Below are positions 46,950 through 55,953 of a stretch of DNA of 64,000 bases, piece after piece. Origin of the DNA: Candidatus Corynebacterium faecigallinarum (GTDB lineage Bacteria; Actinomycetota; Actinomycetes; Mycobacteriales; Mycobacteriaceae); the NCBI GenBank assembly GCA_019120175.1, contig DWVP01000019.1, positions 62,001-126,000 on the forward strand, read 5' to 3'. Every line of letters begins with the position of its first letter. Position 1 is the stretch's first letter. The notes under the pieces are model-generated. The model searched no databases. It was given only the letters and a program-made list of their open reading frames with translations, and was not told the DNA's origin. The translations under genes and the position numbers were made by a program.

Positions 46950-47864
46950 ATGAATGCAGCAACACCCGCGCACCCGTCCCGCCACCCGCTGGACGCCGAC
47001 GCCGTACTCGAGCGGATCCAGGACCGGGTCCACCTCCGGGGAGCTGCCGGTACCGGCGTCGCGCCGGGGTCCCTGGAGTGGGTGGCGAGCACCGGATCGA
47101 CCAACACCGACCTCGCCGACGCGTGGCGCTCGGGCGCGTCTCCGGTCGACCGGACGGTGCGTCTCGCCGATGAACAGGTCACCGCCCGCGGTCGGCTGGG
47201 ACGCGCCTGGTCCGCCCCGGCGGGCGCCCAGGTCATCTTCAGCGTGCTGCTGCGTCCCGACCCCGGCCAGATCACCCCGGAGGCGTTCGGGGAACTACCG
47301 CTGCTGGTCGGCGTGGCCATCGCCGAGGCTGCCCGCGAGTTCGGGGTGCCTGCGGTGCTGAAGTGGCCCAATGACGTCGTCGTGCTCGACGACGACTCCC
47401 GTTTCGGTTACCGCAAGCTCGCCGGCATCCTCGTCGAGGCGGCCAGTGTCGAGCCCGCGGTGATCATCGCCGGCATCGGCCTGAACGTCTCGCTGACCGA
47501 TGAGGACTTCGCGGACGCCGGGATCCCGGACCGCAGCGCCACCTCGATGATCACCGCCGGGGCCACGCTCCCCGACACCGGTGCCCGGGCCGACGTCGCC
47601 GCCGCCGAGATCACCCACCTGCTCGCCGCCGACGCGGCCTGGCGTGGACAGGGGGCGGACCTGGAGGCACTGCGGCGACGCTACCGGGAGCTCTCCGCGA
47701 CCCTGGGTACCCGGGTGCGTGCCGAACTGCCCGACGGCACCCAGCTCACCGGTACCGCCGTGGATCTCGGCGAGCACGGGGAGCTGGTGATCGACACCGG
47801 TGCCGGACAGCGCCGCACCGTCACCGCCGGTGACGTCGTCCACCTGCGACCCACCGGAGAATGA
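46950..47864 (+). CDS. birA: Biotin-protein ligase
   Basis: Attaches biotin to the Lys of AccBC (and pyruvate carboxylase) through biotinyl-AMP. About 304 aa with the ligase domain STNTDLADAW, ARGRLGRAWSAP in place of GRGRRGR, VLKWPNDVV, and the C-terminal SH3-like part. There is no N-terminal helix-turn-helix, so it cannot act as the E. coli-type repressor. It is divergent from accD and followed closely by the PH-domain gene. Confidence 0.93.
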   Translation: MNAATPAHPSRHPLDADAVLERIQDRVHLRGAAGTGVAPGSLEWVASTGSTNTDLADAWRSGASPVDRTVRLADEQVTARGRLGRAWSAPAGAQVIFSVLLRPDPGQITPEAFGELPLLVGVAIAEAAREFGVPAVLKWPNDVVVLDDDSRFGYRKLAGILVEAASVEPAVIIAGIGLNVSLTDEDFADAGIPDRSATSMITAGATLPDTGARADVAAAEITHLLAADAAWRGQGADLEALRRRYRELSATLGTRVRAELPDGTQLTGTAVDLGEHGELVIDTGAGQRRTVTAGDVVHLRPTGE

Positions 47865-47871
47865 CCTGACG

Positions 47872-48435
47872 ATGCCGAAGATCCGATTCGACCCCGACGA
47901 GGAGGTCCTCGCCGAGCTCAGTCCGTCCCGGAAATCCACCGTGTTCCCGGTGCTGGAGTTCGTCGTGATCACCGGAGTGGTGTGGCTGGGAGTCGGCCTG
48001 GTGGACTCCTACCTCGCCGACCTGGCACGACAGTGGTTGGGGTATGTGCCCGAGTCGATCGCCAGCGTGCCGGACCTGGTTGGTGAACAGGACGCCGGGG
48101 CGGCGACAGCCGCACTGTGGGGGCGACGGGCACTGCTGGTGGCCTGGGTGTGGCTGAGCTGGCGCCGGTGCCTGCGCCACCTGCTGTTCCGCTCCCGGTC
48201 CCGGATGATCCTCACCGACCGACGGCTGGTCACCGCCACCGGGCACATGCGCAGCCAGATCGGCGAGGTGCCGTTATCGCATATCGTCGACGTCCGCCAC
48301 CAGGGGTCGGACGTCGAGGTCTACCTGCGCGGCGGCGGTCGTCCGCTGGTGCTGCGCGACGTTCCGTCCACCCGGAAGTTCGTGAAACTGCTGCGATCCC
48401 GCATCCCGGTCCACCTGCCCAGAACGCTGTACTGA
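47872..48435 (+). CDS. PH-domain membrane protein
   Basis: A 187-aa protein with two hydrophobic helices (FPVLEFVVITGVVWLGVGLV and the segment near ALLVAWVWLSW) followed by a bacterial PH-like domain: RSRMILTDRRLVTATG, IPLSHI-like VPLSHIVDVRHQG, and a C-terminal helix RKFVKLLRSRIP. It lies 7 bp after birA. The function is unknown; similar proteins are found beside purK in other actinobacteria. Confidence 0.75.
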   Translation: MPKIRFDPDEEVLAELSPSRKSTVFPVLEFVVITGVVWLGVGLVDSYLADLARQWLGYVPESIASVPDLVGEQDAGAATAALWGRRALLVAWVWLSWRRCLRHLLFRSRSRMILTDRRLVTATGHMRSQIGEVPLSHIVDVRHQGSDVEVYLRGGGRPLVLRDVPSTRKFVKLLRSRIPVHLPRTLY

Positions 48436-48454
48436 ACCGCTATACTGGGCAGTC

Positions 48455-49762
48455 GTGACTGACGAGAAGAACAGCCCAGAGAACAGCAGCCGACCGGACC
48501 GTTCGCTGGCCCGACCGGAGGCACACGCCCCGGACATGCCACTGGTCACCGTGATCGGCGACGGTCAGCTGGCACGGATGATGCAGCAGGCCGGTATCGA
48601 GTTGGGCCTGACCGTCCGGCTCCTGGCCGGCTCCGGGGGGTCCTCGGCCGCTCAGGCCACCGCCGACGTCTGGTTGGGTCAGTACACCGAGGAGCAGGTC
48701 GTCCGGGAGATCTCGACAGGTGCCGACGCCGTCACCTTCGATCACGAGCATGTGCCGAACGCCTACCTCGAGGCGCTGATCGACGAAGGCGTCAACGTCC
48801 AGCCGCAGCCCTCGGCGCTGATCAACGCGCAGGACAAGCTGGTGATGCGCAAGAAGATGCGCGAGATCGGCGCCCCGGTGCCGCCCTTCGCCGCCATAGA
48901 GGCCGTCGACGATGCCACAGGGTTCTTCGACGCCACCGACGGAGCCATCTGCCTCAAGGCCCGCCGCGGTGGCTACGACGGCAAGGGCGTGTGGTTCCCG
49001 GCCACCCGTGAAGAGACCGTAACCCTGGTCGCCGACCTGCTGGAGCAGGGTGTGCCGCTGATGGCGGAGCAGAAGGTCCGCCTGGTCCGCGAACTCTCCG
49101 CCATGGTCGCCCGCACCCCCTCCGGACAGGTCGAGGCATGGCCCGTGGTGGAGTCGGTGCAGGCCGACGGCATCTGCTACCTCGCTGTGGCACCGGCACC
49201 GGTCGCCACCGAAGGCCAGCGACGTATCGTCGAGCAGGCCGGGCTGCTGGCCCGCCAGGTCGCCACCGATCTGGGGGTCACCGGTGTGCTGGCCGTGGAA
49301 CTCTTCGAGACCGAGGACGAGGCCGGCCAGCCGGAGATCATCGTCAACGAGCTGGCGATGCGTCCGCACAACACCGGCCACTGGACCCAGGACGGCTGCG
49401 TGACCAGCCAGTTCGAGCAGCACCTGCGGGCTGTGCTGGACCGTCCGCTGGGATCCACCGCCCCCACCGCCTCGACGACGGTGATGGCCAACGTCCTGGG
49501 CGATGACACCGCCGACCCTGAGATGCCGATGCCGCAGCGCATGGACGAGGTCTGGCGACGGTTCCCGACCGCCAAGATCCACCTCTACGGCAAGGACTGG
49601 CGGCCGCGTCGCAAGATCGGTCACGTCAACATGTCGCTGCCGTTGGGCGCCCCGGCCGAGGGGCAGGCAGGCGCCGAGGCAGTCGAGGCCCTGCGCCGCG
49701 ACGCCCGGCTCGCATCCGATTTCCTGGTCAGTGCCCGCTGGACCGACGGCTGGCCTGCGTAA
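48455..49762 (+). CDS. purK: 5-(carboxyamino)imidazole ribonucleotide synthase
   Basis: Converts AIR, ATP and bicarbonate to N5-CAIR in purine synthesis, the substrate of PurE encoded next. It is an ATP-grasp enzyme of 435 aa: VIGDGQLARMM, TFDHEHVPN, KARRGGYDGKGVW, ELAMRPHNTGHWT. The N-terminus has about 25 extra polar residues. The start is GTG with the near-perfect TATACT eight bases upstream and no ribosome site, a clear leaderless promoter. Confidence 0.96.
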   Translation: MTDEKNSPENSSRPDRSLARPEAHAPDMPLVTVIGDGQLARMMQQAGIELGLTVRLLAGSGGSSAAQATADVWLGQYTEEQVVREISTGADAVTFDHEHVPNAYLEALIDEGVNVQPQPSALINAQDKLVMRKKMREIGAPVPPFAAIEAVDDATGFFDATDGAICLKARRGGYDGKGVWFPATREETVTLVADLLEQGVPLMAEQKVRLVRELSAMVARTPSGQVEAWPVVESVQADGICYLAVAPAPVATEGQRRIVEQAGLLARQVATDLGVTGVLAVELFETEDEAGQPEIIVNELAMRPHNTGHWTQDGCVTSQFEQHLRAVLDRPLGSTAPTASTTVMANVLGDDTADPEMPMPQRMDEVWRRFPTAKIHLYGKDWRPRRKIGHVNMSLPLGAPAEGQAGAEAVEALRRDARLASDFLVSARWTDGWPA

Positions 49763-49837
49763 CTCTCTGGCGGTCAGCAGGTAAGGTCTTCCGGGACACG
49801 TACTGACGCAACACGACGCAACACAAGGGACACCACC

Positions 49838-50362
49838 GTGACTTCCACACCTGACCAGCAGCCCACCCCGCTCGTGGGGATCGTGATGGGATCGGACTCC
49901 GACTGGCCCACCGTCGAGCCCGCCGCCCAGGTGCTCGCCGAGTTCAGCGTGCCGATGGAGATCGGTGTGGTGTCCGCCCACCGCACGCCCGAGCGGATGC
50001 TGGACTACGCCCGCGAGGCCCACACCCGGGGCGTGAAGGTCATCATCGCCTGCGCCGGTGGCGCCGCCCACCTGCCGGGCATGGTCGCCGCGGCCACCCC
50101 GCTGCCGGTCATCGGCATCCCGCGGGCACTGAAGAACCTCGACGGCCTCGACTCGCTGCTCTCCATCGTCCAGATGCCTGCCGGGGTACCGACGGCGACG
50201 GTGTCCATCGATGGTGCGAAAAACGCCGGCCTGCTGGCCGTGCGTACCCTGGCCGTCGCCGACGACCGACTCATGGAGGCCATGGTCGCCTACCAGGAGA
50301 ACATGAAGAACGAGGTGCTGGAGAAGGACCGTCGTCTCCAGGCCAACCTCATGGGTGAGTAG
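49838..50362 (+). CDS. purE: N5-CAIR mutase
   Basis: Moves the carboxyl group of N5-CAIR to give CAIR. The class I PurE is 174 aa, with [32 protein letters not shown] and [14 protein letters not shown]. The GTG start has AAGGGA 7 bases upstream. It follows purK after 75 bp and is followed by the YdcF-like gene after 15 bp. Confidence 0.97.
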   Translation: MTSTPDQQPTPLVGIVMGSDSDWPTVEPAAQVLAEFSVPMEIGVVSAHRTPERMLDYAREAHTRGVKVIIACAGGAAHLPGMVAAATPLPVIGIPRALKNLDGLDSLLSIVQMPAGVPTATVSIDGAKNAGLLAVRTLAVADDRLMEAMVAYQENMKNEVLEKDRRLQANLMGE

Positions 50363-50377
50363 CGGGACCACACGCGC

Positions 50378-51412
50378 ATGACCGGCCTGCTCCTCGTCGC
50401 ACTGCTGCTCCTGGTGACCCTCGGCGTCACCGCCTGGAGCGTGAAGACCCGTCCCCGGTGGACGGGCAACGGTCTCCTGGTGATGGCCGTGGCCGAACTG
50501 CTGTGGATCTGGCTGCTGGTCGCCGCCCACGGTGGCGAGTACCCGGGGCCGATGTGGCTGACCTGGGGGATCTGCCATGTATTGGTTGTCGGTGCCGGTG
50601 TTCTCACCGCGCGGTGGATGGGTGACTCCCTGCCCGGCGCCGACGGACGCGGCTGGTTCCATCTGAGTACCGTCATCGCCGCCGCGCTGGCACTCTCCAT
50701 CGGCGCGGGATGGGTGGTGACGGTCTTCCAGGCCCGCAGCAGGTGGGGTGCCGGGGTGGACGACACCCTCATCGTGCTGACCTTCCTGGGAACGCTCGGG
50801 GTGCTGGTGTGGGCCATGGCGCTGGTCGGCATGCTGTGGTTCCTGCGCCATATCCGCCGTGGTCGGCTGCGGCTCCCCAGTGACCCAGGCTCGGTCGATG
50901 CGGTGGTGGTGCTCGGCGCCGGACTGGTCGGTGAGGAGGTCAGTGATCTACTTGCCGCCCGGTGTGACCGGGGAGCAGCGGCCTGGCGGGACGTGGAGAA
51001 AGCCCGTGGTGCCGGTGCCGCGAGGCAGGTGCCGCTGATCGTCAGCGGGGGACAGGGGCCGGACGAGGCCTGCCCGGAGGCGTACGCCATGCGTCGTTAC
51101 TACGCTCGCCGCGGATTTCCCCGGGACATGGTGGTGACCGAGGCGGAGTCCATCGACACCATCGAGAACCTGCACTTCAGCCTGTATATCCTGGCCGAAC
51201 GCAATGTGGAACACCCCAGGATCCTGGTGTGTACCTCCGACTTCCACGTGACGCGGACCGAGCGGGTCGTGAGGATGATGCAGCAGAGCGGCAGCGTGCA
51301 TTCCTTCGACGCGGAGGTACTCGGTGCACCGACACCGAAAAAGGTACTCCTGGCGTCCTATCTGCGCGAGTTCGTCGCCCTGACGATCTACCGGCTGTTC
51401 GGCCGGGCCTGA
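50378..51412 (+). CDS. YdcF/DUF218-family membrane protein
   Basis: A 344-aa protein with five or so N-terminal membrane helices, then a DUF218 domain: DAVVVLGAGL, LIVSGGQGPDE, EAYAMRRYYARRGFPRDMVV and DFHVTRTERV. The family includes SanA and ElyC, linked to the cell envelope. The DUF218 domain is cytoplasmic or external depending on helix number, which I cannot fix. It lies right after purE. Confidence 0.85.
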   Translation: MTGLLLVALLLLVTLGVTAWSVKTRPRWTGNGLLVMAVAELLWIWLLVAAHGGEYPGPMWLTWGICHVLVVGAGVLTARWMGDSLPGADGRGWFHLSTVIAAALALSIGAGWVVTVFQARSRWGAGVDDTLIVLTFLGTLGVLVWAMALVGMLWFLRHIRRGRLRLPSDPGSVDAVVVLGAGLVGEEVSDLLAARCDRGAAAWRDVEKARGAGAARQVPLIVSGGQGPDEACPEAYAMRRYYARRGFPRDMVVTEAESIDTIENLHFSLYILAERNVEHPRILVCTSDFHVTRTERVVRMMQQSGSVHSFDAEVLGAPTPKKVLLASYLREFVALTIYRLFGRA

Positions 51413-51429
51413 CAGGGTCCCAGAAGCGT

Positions 51430-52050
51430 CCCAGAAGCGTCCGGACCCGCCGCCGCCGGAGAAACCGCAGCTGAAGGACACATTCGTCGAGGACGAGGAC
51501 GAGGACGACGCGGCACTCTGTCCGGCTTTCACGTCGGCGGTGTGCCGGGAGTTCACGATGACGAACGGGATGTAGTTCCCGTGGCCGTAGGAGCGCACCG
51601 TATCGGCGAACCGGTCCATGAAGTCCGGGCCTCCAGGTCCTGCTTCGGCTCGTTGACCGTGGCCTCGACCTCGACAAGACTATTCTGCAGGGCCTCGTAC
51701 TTCGTCTTCACCTCCGCCTCGGCGAGATCCTCGGCCAGCTCGGTGAGCTCCTCACGTCGTACGGTGGAGTCACCGTGCTCCATGGTGAACAGCCGGTCGA
51801 TGTTGTCCTCCGCGGCGTCCATCTGCTCGACCGCTTCGTAGGCGTCGGCGACGGTGCCGGCGTGGGTGCGGGACTCCTTGTCCTCCGAGGAGGTGGTCAA
51901 CCCGGTGTCGGAGACCTTGAAGTCGACGCTGAGGAAGTTCTTCTTGCACTTTTCCCCCTGGCGGCGCCGTTCGGCGTCGGCGATGGGGGAGGTCAGGGAG
52001 TTGGCGCGGACGTCGACGCGAGGCGCGATGGGAGCCGAAGCGTTACGGAT
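51430..52050 (-). pseudogene. Broken exported/coiled-coil protein gene
   Basis: One frame carries a plausible protein (RANSLTSPIADAERRRQG, then an acidic helical stretch with EELTELAEDLAEAEVKTKYE) up to NEPKQDLEA. There the frame is lost near 51640, and a second frame continues with DFMDRFADTVRSYGHGNYIP, VIVNSRHTADVKAG, a Ser run and CGFSGGGGSGRF. Neither end is normal: no clear start is found, and the second frame runs past the ydcF end without a stop. The Ser/Gly-rich tail resembles exported corynebacterial proteins. Family not recognised. Confidence 0.5.
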
Positions 52051-52245
52051 GTCAGATTCGTGGGATGGATCGTAGTGATCTCGTGGGAAAACCAGCAGAT
52101 GATCCCACCTTTCTGACGACAGCCCGTGCACCACCCCTCCGGAAGCCGGCTGCGAGCCCACTGAGGTACGGACCGGACGAACCATGGCGGATGCGCCGGT
52201 TCGCTGTCAGCGGAACGTCCAGATGTCGCGCTCGGGTTCGCGTGC

Positions 52246-52479
52246 TCAGTCGTAGGTGCGCCAGCGCCGCCACACCAGCCACGTGGCGATGAGGAGGCCG
52301 GCGAGCAGCAGGGACGGCCACACGTCCGGATCGTCCTTCAGGACATTCCACACCGCCTGGACCAGCGCCAGCACGGTGAAGAACCCCAGGAACCCGAGGA
52401 TCGATTCGAGCACTGTCTTGCGGCGCCGGGTCTCGGAGTGGTCCGGGGTCGGGCCCGCCTGGTGGTTCAGGCCACTCAC
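52246..52479 (-). CDS. musI: Small membrane protein MusI of the maltose importer
   Basis: A 77-aa protein with two membrane helices (SILGFLGFFTVLALVQAVW and WPSLLLAGLLIATWLVW) ending WRRWRTYD. In C. glutamicum a small membrane protein MusI is needed for maltose uptake by MusEFGK2, and this gene has the matching size, topology and place. It overlaps musG by ATGA and is the last gene of the run. Confidence 0.75.
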   Translation of the reverse strand: MSGLNHQAGPTPDHSETRRRKTVLESILGFLGFFTVLALVQAVWNVLKDDPDVWPSLLLAGLLIATWLVWRRWRTYD

Positions 52480-53309
52480 TTCACGCCACCTGCCGTCAGA
52501 CCGGAGACGATACGACGTTGGAAGACCAGCACCATGATCACCAGCGGGATGGTCACCAGCGCACCGGCGGCCATCGTCGCGGCATAGGGGTACTGGAAGG
52601 CGCTGGCGCCGGTGAAGCGGGCGATCGCCACCGTCACCGGCTCCGTCGACGTGGTGGAGAGCTGCTTGGCCAGCATGAACTCATTCCAGGTGGCGATGAA
52701 CGCCAGGATGGCGGTGGTGAACAGGGCCGGGGCGGCCAGCGGCAGGATGACCTTGCGGAACGCCAGACCGCGGGACGCACCGTCCACCCGGGCGGCCTCC
52801 TCGAGTTTCCACGGCAGTTCCCGGAAGAAGGACGTCAGCGTGTAGACCGTCAGGGGCAGGACGAAGGAGATGTTCGGGATGATCATCGCCTGGTAGGTGC
52901 CGATCCAGCCGATGTTGCTGAACAGCTGAAACAGTGGGGTGACCAGGGCGATGCCCGGGAACATCGAGGCGGCCAGGATGATGCCGGTGACGAATCCCTT
53001 GCCGCGGAAGTCCACCCGGGCCAGGGCGTAGGCGGTGAACACGCCGACGAGCAGGGCGATGGCGGTGGTGGCGAAGCCGATGATCAGGCTGTTGCCGATC
53101 GCGCGCAGGAAGTTGTTGCCCGCGTCGGTGGCCATCGCCTCCCGGAAGTTCTCCAGCGTGAGGTGACTGGGGAAGGGGTTGGTGGAGAAGGTGTGCGCTT
53201 TGTCGCGGAAGGCGGTGACGACCATCCAGTAGAACGGGGCCAGGGCCCACACCAGGATGATGATCACGGCGGCGTAGTTGCTGATGTAACTGCGGATGCT
53301 GGTCTTCAT
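52476..53309 (-). CDS. musG: Maltose-type ABC permease MusG
   Basis: A 277-aa MalG-type permease with six helices. The cytoplasmic EAA loop reads EEAARVDGASRGLAFRKVIL, the contact for the ATPase. It pairs with MusF, whose gene it overlaps by four bases. Confidence 0.9.
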   Translation of the reverse strand: MKTSIRSYISNYAAVIIILVWALAPFYWMVVTAFRDKAHTFSTNPFPSHLTLENFREAMATDAGNNFLRAIGNSLIIGFATTAIALLVGVFTAYALARVDFRGKGFVTGIILAASMFPGIALVTPLFQLFSNIGWIGTYQAMIIPNISFVLPLTVYTLTSFFRELPWKLEEAARVDGASRGLAFRKVILPLAAPALFTTAILAFIATWNEFMLAKQLSTTSTEPVTVAIARFTGASAFQYPYAATMAAGALVTIPLVIMVLVFQRRIVSGLTAGGVK

Positions 53310-54478
53310 CGCCGGTCCCTTTCAGTCTCGCCGATCGCTCCGTTGCTGCCGGACGCTCCGGTCGACGCACCCGTCGCGGCGGGTGCATCCGGTACGTCCG
53401 GTGGTGCGTCCTGTCCCGACGGGTGTTTCGGCGACCGTAGTGACGGCAGCCGGTCGCGCAGACTGCTACGTTGCGCCTTCGGCATGTTCTGGTTCCCCGC
53501 GACGTCCGCACCCAGGTATTTCACCATAATGAAGGCGATGACGAAGACCATCAGGAAGATCAGGGTGGACACCGCCGAGGCGGAGTTGAAGTTGCCCGAG
53601 CGGGTGTCGGTGATGACCAGCTGGCTGATGACCGCCGTCGGGGAGTTGGTGGACTCGCTGATCATGATGACCGGGAGGTCGTACATGCGCAGCGCGTCGA
53701 GGGTGCGGAACAGGATCGCCACCATCAGTGCCGGCTTGATCAGCGGCAGGGTGATGCGGGTGAACTGCTGCCACTTCGATGCCCCGTCGACCCGGGCGGC
53801 CTCGTACACGCCGCCGGGGACCATCTGTAGACCGGCGAGGATCAGCAGCGCCATGAACGGAGCGGTCTTCCACACGTCGGCGATGATCACGGCGAAGCGG
53901 GCGGCCCACGGGTCGGTCGTCCAGGCAATGTCCAGGCCGAGCGTGGAGTTGATGATGCCGTTGGGGGCGAAGATGAACTGCCACAGCTTCGCGGTCACCG
54001 CCGTGGGGATCGCCCACGGGATCAGGACGGCGGCACGCAGCAGGCTGCGACCCCAGAAGGACTTCGACATGGTGATCGCCATCCACAGGCCCAGGACGGT
54101 CTCCAGGGCCACGGTGATGACTACGAAGAACATGGTGACGCCCACCGCCGGCCAGAAGTCCGTCGCCAGGTTGCCGGGCGCACAGGTGGTGGCCTCCCCG
54201 GTGGCGGACATGCACCGGTTGGTCAGCCAGTAGAGGTAGTGGTCCAGTCCGGCGAAGCCACCGTCGACGAACATGCCGGTGTCCGGGTCGAGGTGCCGGT
54301 CGGCCTGGAACGACAGGTAGAGGGCGCGTACCACCGGGTAGCCGATGACCACCGCCAGCAGGGCGAGACTGGGTCCTACCAGCCAGAGGGCACGCAGGTC
54401 ACGCTTCTTCTTCGGCGGCCAGGCGCGCGCGGAGCTGTCCGTGGCGGCACTGCCGGGGTGGGGTGAGGTGTCAGTCAC
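53306..54478 (-). CDS. musF: Maltose-type ABC permease MusF
   Basis: A 390-aa MalF-type permease. A basic N-terminus precedes ALWLVGPSLALLAVVIGYPVV, and the EAA loop is YEAARVDGASKWQQFTRITL. The C-terminal tail of about 60 residues is Pro/Ala/Asp-rich and disordered, longer than in usual MalF homologues. It is separated from musE by a stem-loop, which may reduce its expression. Confidence 0.9.
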   Translation of the reverse strand: MTDTSPHPGSAATDSSARAWPPKKKRDLRALWLVGPSLALLAVVIGYPVVRALYLSFQADRHLDPDTGMFVDGGFAGLDHYLYWLTNRCMSATGEATTCAPGNLATDFWPAVGVTMFFVVITVALETVLGLWMAITMSKSFWGRSLLRAAVLIPWAIPTAVTAKLWQFIFAPNGIINSTLGLDIAWTTDPWAARFAVIIADVWKTAPFMALLILAGLQMVPGGVYEAARVDGASKWQQFTRITLPLIKPALMVAILFRTLDALRMYDLPVIMISESTNSPTAVISQLVITDTRSGNFNSASAVSTLIFLMVFVIAFIMVKYLGADVAGNQNMPKAQRSSLRDRLPSLRSPKHPSGQDAPPDVPDAPAATGASTGASGSNGAIGETERDRR

Positions 54479-54504
54479 AAGGAAGACCTTATCGGTAATG
54501 CACT

Positions 54505-54537
54505 ACGCCCGACAGCCTGGAGCAGGCTGACGGGCGT
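54505..54537 (-). terminator. Stem-loop between musE and musF
   Basis: ACGCCCGACAGCCTG and CAGGCTGACGGGCGT pair over 15 positions with one mismatch and a three-base loop. It lies right after the musE stop and before musF. Such hairpins often act as partial terminators or 3' stabilisers, giving more binding protein than permease. No T run follows, so readthrough is expected. Confidence 0.7.
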
Positions 54538-54556
54538 GAGGGCGTGGAGAGCGGGA

Positions 54557-55816
54557 CTAACTGACGTTGCCGATCGCGGACGCCATGTCGTCGGTCGCTG
54601 ACTCGACGCTCTTACCGCCGGTGATGGCGGCGTAGGCGTTGTCCTGGATGGCCTTGGACAGCTCGTCGTAGTTCGGGGACGCCGGGCGCGGCACGGCGTT
54701 CTCCAGCGACTCCTGCAGGGCCGGCAGGTACGGGAACTCCTCGATGAGGTCCTCGTCCTCGTAGATGGAGGACAGCACCGGCGGGAAGGACGCCTCAGCG
54801 AAGGAACGCTGGTTGTCCTCGTTGATGATGAACTCCATGAAGTCCAGGGCGGTCGCCTTGTTCTCCGAGTTGGTGTTGATGGCGTTGTTGTAGCCACCCA
54901 GGGTGGAGACACCCACCCCGTCCTTGCCGACCAGCGGCTGGACCTCGACCTTGCCGGCGATGGCGGAACCCTCGGCCTCGGCCTCGGTGTACATGTACGG
55001 CCAGTTGATCGCCATGGCGTTCTGGCCCTGGGTGAAGGCCAGGTTGGTCTCCTCCTCGGTCGCGCCGGTGGAGGAGCGGGAGATGGTGCCGTCCTCGTAG
55101 GCGTCGACCAAGGCCTGCAGGCCCTCGCGGGACTCGTCGGAGGTCACGTTGACCTCGCCCTCGTCGTCGACGATGCCGCCGCCCCATCCGGACATGAAGC
55201 CGGCGGTGGACACGGTCAGGCCCTCGTACTGCTTGAGCTGGGTGATCAGGCAGTCGTTGTTGTCGGCGGTGACGTCCTCACAGGTCGAGATGACGTCGTC
55301 CCAGGTCTCCGCCTCGTCCGGCGCCATGTCCGTGTTGCGGTAGAGCAGCTGGCCGTTGGTGTTCTGCGGCAGCGCGTAGAGGGTGTCGTTGTAGGTTGCG
55401 GATTCCACGGTGGGTTCCAGCAGGTCGGAGGTGTCGACCTCCAGGTCGTCGGTGAGCGGGTCGATCCAACCGTTGGCGGCGAACTCACCGGTCCAGACCA
55501 CGTCGAGTGCCATGACGTCGATGTCGGACTGACCGGCCTGCAGGGACTGCACGAGGGTCTCACGCTGGGCGTCCGCCTCACCGGCGAGCTCCTGCAGGGT
55601 CACCTCCTCGTCCGGGTTCTCCTCGTTCCACTTGTCGATGATCGGACGCAGCTTGTCCGTGTCGTTCTTGCCCATGGCGAACGTGATCGGGCCGCGGCCC
55701 TCGGTGTTCGTGGGGGTGGCGTCGCCACCGTCGTCGTCGGAGGAACAGGACGCCAGCCCGGCGCCCAGGCCGACAGCGGCGAGCGTCGCCAGGATCTTCT
55801 TTGAGAGGTGGGCCAT
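54557..55816 (-). CDS. musE: Maltose-type ABC substrate-binding lipoprotein MusE
   Basis: A 419-aa MalE-class lipoprotein that captures maltose-type sugars outside the membrane. Signal peptide from MAHLSKKIL with lipobox LASC near residue 23, then an acidic spacer and FAMGKNDTDKLRPIIDKWNEEN opening the first lobe (quoted in parts elsewhere). NAMAINWPYMYTEAE lies in the second lobe. I chose the ATG at MAHLSKK because AAAGG lies upstream and the signal peptide begins there. Confidence 0.9.
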   Translation of the reverse strand: MAHLSKKILATLAAVGLGAGLASCSSDDDGGDATPTNTEGRGPITFAMGKNDTDKLRPIIDKWNEENPDEEVTLQELAGEADAQRETLVQSLQAGQSDIDVMALDVVWTGEFAANGWIDPLTDDLEVDTSDLLEPTVESATYNDTLYALPQNTNGQLLYRNTDMAPDEAETWDDVISTCEDVTADNNDCLITQLKQYEGLTVSTAGFMSGWGGGIVDDEGEVNVTSDESREGLQALVDAYEDGTISRSSTGATEEETNLAFTQGQNAMAINWPYMYTEAEAEGSAIAGKVEVQPLVGKDGVGVSTLGGYNNAINTNSENKATALDFMEFIINEDNQRSFAEASFPPVLSSIYEDEDLIEEFPYLPALQESLENAVPRPASPNYDELSKAIQDNAYAAITGGKSVESATDDMASAIGNVS

Positions 55817-55953
55817 GGCCGGACCTTTCTGATTCGGTACACCAGGTACGTGGACAGGTGGGACGCGCACCGGGTGAACCGGGTGTGCGTGATCCTTGCG
55901 TCGAGTGTAGTAACTCAGCGGCCCCCGTGTCCCACTTTCGGGGGCAACCGGGG

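Noticed and set aside
48440..50851. 803-aa minus-strand frame opposite purK-purE
   Set aside because: Low-complexity antisense frame; purK, purE and ydcF are certain.
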